Shown here: piece after piece, positions 11,684-22,363 of the stretch
Numbering within the stretch: the stretch's first letter is position 1
Layout of the letters: every line of letters starts with the position of its first letter
Assembly: GCF_907165205.1 (NCBI RefSeq)
Contig: NC_058189.1
Span: 48,138,270 to 48,202,269 of the forward strand
Reading direction: 5' to 3'
Length of the DNA: 64,000 nucleotides
DNA from: Coccinella septempunctata
Lineage: Eukaryota > Arthropoda > Insecta > Coleoptera > Coccinellidae
The notes under the pieces: model-generated
Database searches by the model: none
What the model saw: the letters and a program-made list of their open reading frames with translations, nothing else
What the model was told of the DNA's origin: nothing
Made by a program: the position numbers and the translations under genes

Positions 11684-11962
11684 CTAAATCATCTTGTCCA
11701 AGTCACTTTCAGTCAGAATTTTTATAACCTTGGATTTATCCTCTTTTCTAGCATAAATAATACCATCTCTAACCCAGGTGAACTTGTAATTGCGTGATTT
11801 GGACAATTCCTTCGTTTTATTTAATAACATCTTATTGAATCTCGTCAGATGTTCATTTATTTTTGATGTTGTAGTATTAGTACTTAAGTATGAATCAGTA
11901 CTATGTCTTCCAGTGGACGTCTTGCATTCTGCAGGTTCGGACGTTATTTCGATAATCCACAT
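11684..11962 (-). pseudogene. C-terminal part of ORF1 of the same element
   Basis: The 92-residue frame ends FTWVRDGIIYARKEDKSKVI and ILTESDLDKM. The pattern (x)YxWVxxGxIYxRKxDxSKVIxIxxESDL is shared by ORF1 proteins of many insect Jockey-like elements and by the C-terminal domain of the baculovirus FP25K family, a known sharing. Its role in the element is probably RNA binding, by inference. The N-terminal portion, including any PHD or zinc-knuckle region, is absent, consistent with 5' truncation during target-primed reverse transcription. Confidence 0.6.
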
Positions 11963-12227
11963 ATGAAATCATTATCTTCGAATGCAGCAAACCGAACAAC
12001 TCTGCATTGATAGTATGAAGCTCTCATAGCTACACAGGGTGGCTCAGCAAAATATTAGAATTTCATGTTTAATCATCAATAAATCAATATTTTTTATTGA
12101 ATATGATATATTATATGTGAAAACCATTTACAGATGAAGTATATGTAACATATACATTCAATTTGATAATTCAATATTGAGATTTTGCATCGAATCAATG
12201 CGTCTAATAATATGGCCAGGGACTGTA

Positions 12228-14160
12228 TATCTAGAAAAGAAAACTGGCAGAAATTTTAATGCTCGTTTTGATTTTTTCATGAAAACTACGAAACAAAATG
12301 AATAAAAGTCGTTAATGCAAAAAACATTATTCAGTTCCTTAAGGCTGTAGGGCAAGAGTCTGCAAAAAATTCATCAAACAACATTCTGGGCGTCAAATCC
12401 CAACATTAATGACAAGATGTTTACCCCGGAGCTCATAAACTTTGCATTCAAATCGTAATTCGAATCTAGATTATACAATTTTTGAAAGTCATTCATCGCA
12501 CTCCAAACAATAACAGATAGTATCTGCCTCGGTATCAGCAGATACGCAAAATGAGATGTGCAATAATTAATAAAATAATCTGGGTTATCAGGAGATGCAC
12601 AAATTCTTAAGTCTAGCTCAAAATAGGTTTACTTTCCCAAATGAGAAGTGTTGTCATCGACATTATTCAGTGATTTCTAAAAAAAATATATTTAAAATTT
12701 CCATCAGGGTAAAATAACCACATATGGTAGATAAGATACGAGTAAAACATGAGCACACAAGAAACAAACTGAAACATAAAATTTAAGATTCCATTCGAAA
12801 ATAATGAATCCAGAAACTGAAATATAAATTTTAAATTGGCAATTAAATACTTATCAAAATCCTAGAACCGTGTTAAGAACTAAATTCCGTAATAACAAAC
12901 ATTTTGAGAGAGAATCGAGATTCTAGTCTGTATTCAAATAGGAGCCAATCAATATCCCATAAATTCCATTATTGTTTTCACGAATTTCTCCGATTTCAAT
13001 AGGTCAGCAAGGACGAAAGGAACATTAATCGCTAAAAGAGTTACTGCGATAGCTTTCTAATGATTCTATAATACCATAATGGTTTAATTTGCTATTGCAA
13101 TACCAACTGTAACTAGAATGAACATACACACTGGAGTTTTTTGAAGTTGAATGCGGTCCACAGGAAACATAAATGGCATATCGCTGCTCTCTTTGGAAAA
13201 TATCAGAAAAGAATGTTTAGAAGCACACAAAAGGATGCCACATGTGTCTGTCAATTAAACTTTAGACAATGTGAAGAATATTATTATTCTTCACACGAGT
13301 ATAGTAATGTTCATAAGCGCGTCATCATTAAATTTGCGTCATTGGACTAAGACAGCTTGATCATTCGAAGCATTCGAAATATTAAGACATTTGTTTTGTT
13401 GACGAACAATCATTTTTTCTGTTTTTATTGTGCTCTCAACTTAATTCCATAAGAAGGAAGTATCGCTGGAGAAATATTCAGTAATTTACGTTGTTTAATA
13501 CCTACTTCATAAACCGTATGAGAAATTCAGTTTTTCTTTTCAATAATTATTGGAAAAGTCTTGCATTTTCGTCTAATTCTAACCTTTACCTAATTAGCTT
13601 ATCAAGCTGTAGAATCGTTGTTGAATTGCACTCGATTATTCCAACAAATTTCATGAATTCACAATAAGTTTCCAATCAATGTATCTTTTGTTCAGTGGTT
13701 GAAAAGGTACGAAATGGGCTGTAAATACTACCTCACAATTCTTGCTCACACTTATTTTTTATATTGTCGTTAGCTTCACCTGTGGCATTTCCTAAATGGT
13801 TGTTCAAACGTTGATTCAGTCGCCAGGAATTTTTATATCTTATGATTCAACACTTCATACATGACTCAATTTGAATAATGAGTTACATAACAAAAATAAG
13901 CATTTCCTTAGTTGGAAGAAGAATGGCCAAGCAATTCTATTCATAAAATAATAACAGATATTTTCATTGTATTTGAATCTGATTACTCCGTTCCAAGTAT
14001 TTCGGTAACATCCAATTCAGATTCTGATTATTACTTCAGTATACTGAAGTAATCAAATTGTCCGGTGTTTATTATTGAGCATATTATTTCACTGAAAATG
14101 AGAAAACACAATGGATGAAAACGAAATCCGAACGGAAAAAAGTGAAAATTTTATTCGAAT
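12228..14160. other. Intergenic, no gene recognised
   Basis: This is AT-rich sequence with only short frames (69 codons at 13141-13350 is the longest) and no protein motif, intron borders or repeat partner that I can support. A short inverted repeat (ATTACTTCAGTATACTGAAGTAAT) lies at about 14030-14053 and could form a small hairpin. Confidence 0.4.
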
Positions 14161-14264
14161 ACATACAGAGTGAGTAAAACGTAACGGGCATAATTCACAG
14201 ATACATATTCACTATTTTGTGGAAAAATGCAACATGTCAATTTTTATGCGAAAAACTAGCTTAC

Positions 14265-14850
14265 CCGGCAGACGTTGTCCTGTCATAGTGAAGGGATATT
14301 TTGAAATAAAAAAAAAGTTAGAATAATATGAAAAGTGAGAAGTTATAGTACATACTTACACTTATATACTGATCACTAAGACTCACAATAATCAATTAAT
14401 TAATAACCAAAATGCTGAGCTTTGAGAACGCTAAAGCAATATTGAGATTGTATTGTTCATTAAGGTCATTCATCAACTGTTAACTGCCAGTAGGTACATG
14501 TCAATCACTTTTCCGTCTAGGGTAGACTACCCAACATACACTTGCGCTGAAATTTTAATCTTCGTTCAGTTTTCTTGTTTTTCCCAGTTCCCAGGCAACT
14601 TTTTCGAATTTTTTTCCTTTAAAACCTTCTACAAAGTATAAGGAAGGTTTAAGAAAAATCGGTTCAGCCGGGTCCATTTTTATTGATAAAAAAATAAAGA
14701 CGATAACTTTGCCCCCCCACTTCGCATGGCGTTGAAAAGTAGCCTAGAGCCTTCCTTGGTACTCTTTTCAATATCAGTATCCCGTGAGCAAATCGGTTGG
14801 TCCAATCCGTAGATTACACCAGACAATCAGACAGACAAAAAATTTGATAA
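14265..14850. repeat. Dispersed insect repeat with CCGGCAGACGTTGTCCTGTCAT
   Basis: A segment TTACCCGGCAGACGTTGTCC at about 14261 is followed by AAAATCGGTTCAGCCGG (about 14656) and closes near AATCGGTTGGTCC and CAGACAATCAGACAGACAAAA (about 14820). From memory, this set of phrases recurs in many insect genomes as a non-autonomous dispersed repeat; the class (SINE, Helitron or other) cannot be decided here. It encodes no protein. Confidence 0.35.
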
Positions 14851-15730
14851 GGGTTGATTAAATTGAGATAAAGTGCAAATAACCCAAAAAAAAACTCAAA
14901 AAGGGAGGTATTCGAATCTTGCTGAGATATTCCAATTTTATTTATTATATAGTAAATTATATACTATATATAGTATAGATTATGCAACTTTTGAATTGAG
15001 GAATTTGTCTTGTCAGGTTAGTTTTTTGAGGCATTCTTACTTTGTGTCCATACATGGTAATTGTTATTTTATCAATCCTTTTTTACGAGCTTTTTCATTA
15101 TAGGGATGGAATGGTTAAACATCTTCTTTGATGTAAGGTGCGGTATCGACTACTCAGGTCATTAGCCGTGGTTAAAATTATTCAATTCATGTTTTATGTA
15201 ATTTGAGGTCAATGACATACATCTTAGAATTACTACGAAATGGGTGATGTTTTCGATAACACTTCAAAAACATCAATTAATCCTAATCTGTATGGCTTTC
15301 GCCTCGAAATACATAAAAAAGCCAAAATTCGAATTAAACAAGTTCATCATTTCATTCGTATAATGAAAAAGGGTTGAAAAAAAACATGAATAACCAAATT
15401 GTCTTCAGCAACAAAATGTCGATCAACATTTGGCGCAAAAGTTTAGAGTTAGAATCACTCCACATCTCGATAAGGGTGAGTAGAAACTCTTCAATTATAA
15501 AGAGCAGTTGCAGAATTCAAAATAAAATTTGAACTGTTAGACCATTTTTCTGTAAAATTGTAAATACCCAAGATATTAATTTTGTGTTGTTTCCGTAAGT
15601 GGATATGAATTTTTCCGGAAAACGCCCAGATAGAAACTTTTTGGCTTATTCATAAAAAGAATTGCAAAATCTTCGAATGATACAAATACCACTCGGCACC
15701 CATTGCCATTTAAAATTATTCTTGATAGGG
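14851..15730. other. Intergenic, no gene recognised
   Basis: AT-rich sequence. The 76-codon frame at 14873-15103 has no motif and includes the low-complexity run TATATACTATATATAGTATA. Nothing else can be supported. Confidence 0.35.
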
Positions 15731-15739
15731 TTGCTACCC

Positions 15740-15960
15740 CCTCGACTTAAAAAAAATTGAATAGAGTATCGTACTTATTCCTCGTGAAAAAGTGTCTGTA
15801 GAAATTTTTTATCATTCTTATATATGTTCGAAAATAATGAAGTTATGGCACATTTTCGAAATCGACAAAATATCAAAATTTTTCCAATTTCAATTTTCAA
15901 GACAAATGTCCTTTCAAAGTACCAGAAACAGCCAGAATCAAGCAATTTGGTATACCCTGT
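15740..15960 (+). repeat. Dispersed repeat, copy 1 of 3 (GTGAAAAAGTGTCTGTAGAAA)
   Basis: The block reads AATTGAATAGAGTATCGTA, then GTGAAAAAGTGTCTGTAGA, and ends with CCAGAATCAAGCAATTTGGT ATACCCTGTA. Related blocks occur at 26359-26495 (+) and 24790-24920 (-). The end in ACCCTGTA suggests it belongs to the CAGGGT-ended MITEs. The two overlapping short frames across it are by-products of the repeat. Confidence 0.5.
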
Positions 15961-16094
15961 ACACCTACGAATTTGCCATCAATGGATATCTGTCCCTCTA
16001 AATAAAAATTTATTTCTTTCGGCATTTCCCATTAGAAACTCAGAAATATCCCAGTAAACTGTTTTATGCGGTCCACCCGTATATCAAAATGTGT

Positions 16095-17754
16095 ATGTCG
16101 CAGGCTTATCATAATATCAGTCTTATTATAATACGCCTAGGCTTTTTCAATATGACTAGGCGAATTGTAAAACTAACAATGTAAATGAAAATCGGACAAT
16201 GTGACTGATTTTTTAAGACGTGTTATAATACGCCTGACGCTTCTTAGTCTTATTGTTATTGTACGTGATGTTTTTAGAATTTGACTGCATAAAATACGTC
16301 GTATTATAATAAGACTGGAAGTGTACCAAGCAAATCATAGAAATCCCTAATAGGACAAAAAAATAAATAATTATAGATTTTGATTATTTATTACAACATG
16401 GTCCACCTTAATCACATTTGCTCGTATATTTCATAAGGGATTTGATTTGGTTCCTCTTTCAATCCCTGTCCTTCGAATTTTGGAAATAATCTTAAAGCTT
16501 CCCTATTACCCTATTCTCTGGAATATTAATCACTTCTAATGAAGATTGTCACAGTAATCTGTGGCAATCTCATCCCTCGAAACCATCGGTTTAACAGTCC
16601 ATGGATGGTAACAATTTGGTGAACATCATTGGAGATTTATACTATGGTTCCTAAGATATTTTTGGAATCCAGAGGTCCTCTATCTAGAAACTTCGATTGC
16701 TACGGTTTGACCTATCTCAAGAAGTTTCAATTTCTTATTACTCACCCCCATTAAGCTAACAGAACCACTTTCGAATTTTTGATTTTTTTGCGGCTAATTT
16801 ATTACCCCAATTAAAAATTTTTTGCTCCCCAATTTTTGGAGAAATTGAATGTTCTGCTAGCTTAACGTTAAGCTAGCAGAACCCAGAAGCTAATAAAACA
16901 TTTAGCAGAAATCTGGCTTTACCGTCAAGCTAGCAGAACCAAACCGCTAATACAATATTTATCCAGAATCTGATCACACCATCCTTTCAGGCTAATTTTA
17001 GGCTAATTTATTACCCTAGTGCGAATTTTTTTGCTCTCCAATTATTGGAGAAATTGGGAGTTCCGTCTACCCGACCTGTCGCTATCCGGACAAAACCGAT
17101 AATCGATTGTTCATGTAGAATCTGCAGCTAATAAAACATTTAGCAGAAATCTGACAAAACCAAGCCCTAGAATGTTTTTAAAAAAAAACATTCTAGGGAA
17201 ATCCGCAGTAGGTTCAAATGAGAGCCTAAAATAAGCCTAAAATTATGGTATTGTCAGATTTCTGCTAAATATTTTCTCCAAAAATTGGGGAGCAAAAAAT
17301 TTTTAATTGGGGTAATAAATTAGCCTAAAATTATGGCCGCAAAAAAAAATCAAAAATTCGAAAGTGGTTCTGCTAGCTCAATGGGGGTTTATTACTCACG
17401 TTCACCATTTTTTCTGCAGTCTTTTTTGGCCCATTACATTACACTACTACTACTGTTTTTTTGGTAATTATCACTATTTCTTCATTTTTGCATAAATTGC
17501 ACAATTATCATGACAAGCCGTCAGTCCTTTTACCATACGACGAGTATAATCAATCAGAATCCGAAGTATTCGCGCGTTTTTGAATTTTGACAATAATAAG
17601 CCTAATGAGCAGCAGGCGTATTATAATACGACTCAAATTGTCAGTCAAACTGTGAGATCCTGGATTATTGCTGTGATATTGCAATTAGCCTAGTCGTATT
17701 GAAAAAGCCTAGGCGTATTATAATATGACTGATTTTGCAATAAGACTACGACAT
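16095..17754. mobile_element. TIR element rich in TATTATAATA palindromes
   Basis: The first roughly 75 bp (ATGTCGCAGGCTTATCATAA, then CAGTCTTATTATAATACGCC at 16118-16137, TAGGCTTTTTCAATATGACT, AGGCGAATTG) pair with the last 75 bp, which carry GGCGTATTATAATATGACTG at 17712-17731. Further copies of the core palindrome, written as CG TATTATAATA CG or close variants, lie at about 16222, 16305 and 17612. There is no transposase. A second element occupies 16744-17388, so the original was about 1 kb. Family unknown. Confidence 0.65.
16744..17388. mobile_element. MULE-like MITE copy 1, TIR ACCCCCATTAAGCTA, 9-bp TSD
   Basis: The ends ACCCCCATTAAGCTAACAGA and GCTAGCTCAATGGGGGT are inverted repeats extending about 115 bp, including TTTGCTCCCCAATTTTTGGA and its inverse. 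The flanks TTATTACTC (16735-16743) and TTATTACTC (17389-17397) are an exact 9-bp duplication. A 9-bp duplication is usual for Mutator-like elements. A perfect 32-bp palindrome centred on TTAACGTTAA lies at 16851-16882. It is inserted in the element 16095-17754 and shares a family with 28621-29874. Confidence 0.75.
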
Positions 17755-17755
17755 G

Positions 17756-18959
17756 GCCGATTTACTAAATTCACAGAAAGCTCTCTGCAGCGAATGAAAC
17801 ATACAAATGATTATTCGCTCCATGAATAAATGGGCGAAAACTGATGGAAAATTTTCCACTGATTACAAGTGGGCGAAAACTAATCACCAGTTTTATCGCT
17901 GCTCGTAATACGAATACAACCCTCGTAAACCCAGATATGCACTACTTACGAAGTATACTGAATTCGATCCCAACAGAAGAGAGAATATAACAAGCAGGCC
18001 CGAATCCAATTCAAATCGCAACCAAGCTCCAGACAGATGTGCTCAAACCACACGTTTCACAAGATCCACAGGAAGTAGCCGAAAATTAGCCATTCAGCGA
18101 TTTATTATTATTATCATTAATCGCCGTTATCGAACGGGGAACGACCTTCAAGAAAATACCAATCGGCCGACACACAGTTCTGCAATATACGGAATACTTC
18201 GATGCAAACACAACCACGAAAACGTTCAAACTGGACGCGCAAAACGTTCGCGGATTTATCGGAGCTGGAAAACGACTATTGCGAGTGGAAACTGAATAGT
18301 AGAACGCGAAAATCGTCCCACTTTCAACGGTGATTCCTCTCGATCCAACAACACCGTTCAGGTAGCATGCAGTAGGTACGTACGTGCGCTAAAACGCAAG
18401 TGACTTCGTCGACGCCGTGCTCCAAACTGAATAATGAATCACATGAATGACTACCGGCGTTGTTGGTTGAATTCCACTATCGGAATAGGGTCCCGCGGAT
18501 CGGCGTAAGCGCCCACAATGTTTTGTGGCGAGTTGCAGTTGACGACGCGATTGTCGGAGAACTTGCAGAACTTGCTCGGGCTACCGGTATGGTGAGAATG
18601 CCGCGTGTAGCGTCTCTGGAATCTGGAAGAGGTAGAGCAGTGGAAGCACGTTGCTGGATGAACAGGAAGATTCGGTGCGCATGGTGCTGTTCCGAAATGG
18701 GATTCTCGTTTCGATTAAAAAATATTCCGCAACATTTACTCATCACGCTGTTCGAATTAAGAATGGTCCGTTTTAAAGTGCGCCTCGCAAGAATCGTAAT
18801 TTTTTCAATTTCCGACCGGAATAAATCATGAAATAGGATGAATACACGGTGTTTTCACCGTTTCACTCGAAATCACATCAAATCAAGTTTCAAGATGATC
18901 ATCGATTGAATAGATCAGTCCTTCAAATCGAGCAGCACCTGCTGAAGTACCTACATATA
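17756..18959. promoter_or_regulatory. CpG-richer patch, possible promoter or 5' exon region
   Basis: About 18000-18800 has visibly more CG dinucleotides than its surroundings, for example AACGCGAAAATCG, GACGACGCGATTGTCGG and TACGTACGTGCGC. Overlapping frames of 123 codons (+, 18460-18831) and 89 codons (-, 18477-18746) cover the same bases without a recognisable domain. The patch may hold the promoter and first exon of a host gene lying outside the window, but I cannot show it. The GC content alone could also create the long frames. Confidence 0.3.
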
Positions 18960-19776
18960 CACTGCGCAAAAAAATTAACGCACATTCTGAAAATCTCAAT
19001 TTTAATGAAAGTTAACTCTACATTGACTTTATAACTTATTTTTTATGTTCTCTCGGGAAGGTTTTGAACGAAACAAGACACATTAAATGGAAGAAAAATT
19101 CATGATTTCACCGAATCTTATGTGGAAGAAGAGAAATGAACAATTTTCAAAATACTGAAATGCTGATAAGTGATTTAATACTTGGTATTTCCACCCCTTG
19201 CGTTAATTACAGCTCGGCAACGACGGTTCATACTCAAAATGGGTGATCTTAAAATGTTCTGATCTAATCCTTCCCAGATTTCTCCGAGTTGGATTCCTAT
19301 GTCATTAAAAGTAGCTGGATGATTTTCTGAACTTCTCAGCCTTCTATTGAGGTTGTCCCAAACCTGCTCAATCGGATTGAGATCTGGACTTCTTGCTGGC
19401 CATTTCATTCGAGAGACTTCAACCTTTTCAAGGTACTCCTGAACGATGCGCGCACGATGGGGTCTGGCATTTTCGTCCATAAAAATGAAATTTTCACCAA
19501 TGTATGGGGCAAATGGCACTACATGCACTTCAAGAATGTTCCTTATATACTCATCAGCATTCATAGCTCCATTATCAACGACCACTAGGTCTGTGCGAGC
19601 AGTCAAAGATATTCCACCCCAAACCATAATCGATCCTCCCCCGAAACCAGTAGTATTCAGGAAATTGCACTGAGCATATCTTTCATGTGGACGTTTGTAT
19701 ACAAAGCAAAGTCGATCACAATGGTAGAGGCAGAATCTAGACTCATCTGTGAAGAGAACTCTTTCCCAATCGGCCG
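18960..19776 (-). mobile_element. Tc1-like transposon copy 1, truncated
   Basis: The left end CACTGCGCAAAAAAATTAAC follows TA at 18958-18959 and matches the terminal repeat of copy 2 at 45524. The sequence stays parallel to copy 2 until about 19776, where it stops abruptly at the base after CAATCGGCCG. From there an unrelated inverted-repeat element begins. The transposase amino half and the right TIR are absent. Confidence 0.75.
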
Positions 19777-19795
19777 GTGTAGTTGGGGAGCCCAA
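19175..19795 (-). pseudogene. Tc1-like transposase, catalytic half, missing one catalytic Asp
   Basis: The 206-residue frame covers most of the DDE domain. It has RVLFTDESRFCLYHCDR (first Asp), GGGSIMVWGGISLTARTDLV, FIFMDENARPHRARIV (second Asp region), and WPARSPDLNPIEQVWDNLNR (Glu), and ends MNRRCRAVINARGGNTKY. Spacing shows DD34E: the second catalytic Asp is the residue before Asn in MDDNARPH of copy 2. Here that position is Glu (MDEN), so even the retained domain should be inactive. The amino-terminal HTH half is missing and the first residues (MGSPTTPA) come from the neighbouring insertion. This is the same family as 45739-47013. Confidence 0.85.
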
Positions 19796-21195
19796 GAGGG
19801 AAATTCGGAATTTACTCGAGCATGTCAGATTAATATAAGGGGACCCTGTAGAGTACCTCTATCAAAAATTATACCTGTATATAGGGGAAATTGTCTAGAA
19901 CAGCGTGTCAGAATAGTAAAAGAAAAACAATCATTGTACATACTCGAGCGTGTCAGATTTAGATACATGATGATCAAGATGATCGAAATACTTGATGAAG
20001 TATATACTCTCTTAATCTGACGTTCTCGAAGTTTTTGAAGTTGATTGCAAATGTGTCAAGAAATCTTTTCAGTAAGGCTGAAATTTTGCTATTATATTAT
20101 TTGCATATTTCAGTGTCAAACATTTTGCAATCTCAACTTTTCAATATATGCACTATAGTTGGGGAGCCGACGATGCTGAATCGGGATTTACTCGAGCGTC
20201 GTGGAGACCTAGTGGATTTTGAAGATTAGATGGTAGAAAGAAAAAAGGTTCTATGATGTGGGTATGCACTTTCAGCGGTGGGGAAAGCGTCTGCTTCAAA
20301 GGAAGCTACTTTTGAAAAGACTGACAATTCAGATGTGACGCAAGGTCACAGCTATCCTTTGAAAATGCAAAAAAAAATCGTACATACTTGCACTCGAGCG
20401 TGTCAGATTTTCATACAGATGGTTAATCTCGGTGTTGTGTTGACCCATTAATCGGACCCTAATCAGGGGGGTTTTCTTAATCTGACAGTTTGAAAATGAT
20501 AACAAAGCATTTTCTTTAAATATCTCCTTTCATGTACTTCTAATCGTTTCTCTATTCATTAGGAAAGTTGCAGTTGATAAAATTTTATACTCTTGTCTGA
20601 AGCAATTTTACATACTCTTAACCGTTCGAGCTAGAAGGCGATGAGGGCAAGGAGCTTAGCCACACATGCGAAAGGCCAAGGTCAATGAAACCCAGTCTAA
20701 TGTACATTAATAGCCATACATCTCAAAAACTTTCAAACGTAGAAAAAATTGGTTCGCACAAAATTTGTAGAAAAAGTTATGCTATACGAAAACAATTTGA
20801 TGCTCAGAAGAGGATATTATTTTAAAAAACTGATTTTTGTGACTTTTATGGCCACTTTTTATGGTTTCGGCTTGCTGAAACTGTCAGATTATATTTTTTC
20901 CGTTATTCTTAAATCACTATCTTCAAAATAAGAAAAAAAGCCATCGCGTTCGAAAATGTACACGTGACGTTTTTTTTGCAAGTTAGTTTGGCGCCCTCCC
21001 ACACATTTTCTTCGCGCTTAAATTGTCAGATTAAGAGAGTATATATTTTTCAACATGTAATTAACCACATATATCTTAATCTGTCACGCTGGAGAATGTA
21101 CAATGATCATTTTTTACTATTCTGACAGGCTGTCCTAGACAATTCCCCCTATATAGGTACAGGTCTAATGTTTGGTAGAGGTACTCTACCGGGTC
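19777..21195. mobile_element. Long-inverted-repeat element with CTCGAGCGTGTCAGATT modules
   Basis: The arms 19841-20030 and about 21015-21195 are inverted repeats. Matching landmarks are GGACCC(T/G)GTAGAGTACCTCTA, CAGAATAGTAAAA, TCATTGTACAT, and AGTATATACTCTCTTAATCT with its inverse at about 21025-21050. The motif CTCGAGCGTGTCAGATT or its core TGTCAGATTA recurs at about 19815, 19941, 20394, 20881 and 21026. It is inverted (TTAATCTGAC or TTAATCTGTC) at about 20013, 20475 and 21075. The block TAGTTGGGGAGCC appears at about 19786 and 20157. No transposase frame was found. I do not recognise the family. Confidence 0.6.
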
Positions 21196-21703
21196 CAAGC
21201 ATAAAGCTCTATACGCATTATTATATTATCAATGAAAATGACTTCAACGAACTAGTTTGTGAGTTTTTTTTTTATTGGATGAACGAAAAGAGACACGACG
21301 TATATTATACATTCTGAATCAGATAATACTAAAGGACTGGAATGTGTAAAAAAACATGGGTTTATATTTGAAGAAATGAAAGCTACTATTAATCACTGAA
21401 GTGGCAGACTGAAAAAATCTTTGACTGCGCCTCTGCTTTCTACAAAAAAAAAACTGTCTGTAGAATGTACAATTTGTTTTTTCGATAGCACTGAAACTTT
21501 ACGAAATACACACCAATTCAAAGATCAACAAAATGGATTTTCACTTATAACTTGAAAACAAAAGAAGATAGGGGGATACGGTTTTGGCCCTTATCCATTT
21601 TTGGAAATCGAGGTCGAAAATGTGCCATCCATTTTTTCCTAGCTCTTACGGTGACAGAGCTGCCATTAAATCCCATCGAATTTTGCCCACCCTGTACAAT
21701 GTA

Positions 21704-22363
21704 CAGGATGGGCAAAATTTGTGATACCTGAACTACAACTTTTTCAACGAGATAGAGGAAAACGTAAGGCACATTACGGTCGTCTTTTTTCAAGAAACTA
21801 ATAATGCCATCAACTGCATTCCTCTATCTTCTTTGGTTTCGAGTTATAGGCCAAAATAAAAATTTCAACTTTGGTCATTATCTCCGTTTCTATGCTAGGC
21901 TATAACATAAAGATGTGTTATTTATTATGAAAACAGTAGTTTAACATGAGTGAGGGCGATGAATGATATATCTCTGAAACGGGAAAAAATGGCGATTCTT
22001 TCTAAGTCATTTTAAACTGCTGTTTTCATACGAAAAAACACAACTTTATGTTATAGCTCAGAAAATAAACCTGTTTGACAAAATCATAGAACGCCACTGG
22101 ATTGCTATCAAAAAAATGTCTCCATAATGTTTTCATTTCAACATCCTAGCACAAACAGAAACGGAGATAATGACCAAAGTTGAAATCGCCCAAATTTCAA
22201 TTTTGGCCTATACCTCGAAAACAAAAGAAGATAGTGGAAAGCAGTTGATGGCATTATAAAATTCTCGAAAAAAAAAAACGACCCTAATGTGCCATTCATT
22301 TTCCTCTATCTCGTTGGGTTAAAAAGTTGCGTAGTTCAGGTATCACCAATTTTGCCCACCGCG
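21704..22363. mobile_element. Foldback MITE, family CAGG(G)TGGGCAAAATT, copy 1
   Basis: It begins CAGGATGGGCAAAATTTGTG and ends CACCAATTTTGCCCACCGCG, with TA at 21702-21703 and 22364-22365. The two halves are inverted copies: GATACCTGAACTACAACTTT, GAGATAGAGGAAAA, ATCTTCTTT(G)GTTT and TTGGTCATTATCTCCGTTTC each appear in both orientations. It is 660 bp and non-coding. Immediately to the left (21683-21703) a similar inverted end, TTTTGCCCACCCTGTA, abuts it head-to-head. Copy 2 is at 38718-39449. Confidence 0.75.

Larger units (their letters stand above)
8600..11962 (-). mobile_element. 5'-truncated Jockey-like non-LTR retrotransposon
   Basis: On the - strand the order is the ORF1 tail (11962-11684), endonuclease (11660-11115), reverse transcriptase (11109-8794), a short 3' untranslated stretch, and a simple AAATA/AAAT-type tail at about 8600-8640 (TTTATTTA on the + strand). 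Such a tail is typical of CR1/Jockey-group elements that end in microsatellite-like repeats. The 5' end is missing because only the last part of ORF1 is left. It sits inside the Tc1-like element 8451-12225. A target-site duplication could not be identified. Confidence 0.8.
8451..12225. mobile_element. Short Tc1-like element (TIR CAGTCCCTGGCCA...TTATTAGACG) split by a retrotransposon
   Basis: The left TIR (8451-8475) and right TIR (12201-12225) are 25-bp inverted repeats with 23 matches, and both are flanked by TA (8449-8450 and 12226-12227). CAGTCCCTGGCCA ends with a TA duplication are characteristic of Tc1/mariner-type elements. Removing the retrotransposon between them leaves only about 370 bp with no transposase, so the original was a non-autonomous element that later received the retrotransposon. 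Confidence 0.75.

Noticed and set aside
13141..13350. Small Cys-containing 69-codon frame
   Set aside because: No motif, no splice signals, no repeat support; within the range of chance frames in AT-rich sequence.
18460..18831. 123-codon + frame and 89-codon - frame over the same bases
   Set aside because: Both lie in the CpG-richer patch where stops are rare. Neither shows a domain, and they cannot both be real. Kept only as a possible promoter or exon region.
19446..20020. Open frames on the + strand opposite the Tc1 transposase and into the next element
   Set aside because: They are antisense to clear transposase motifs or cross the junction between two elements.
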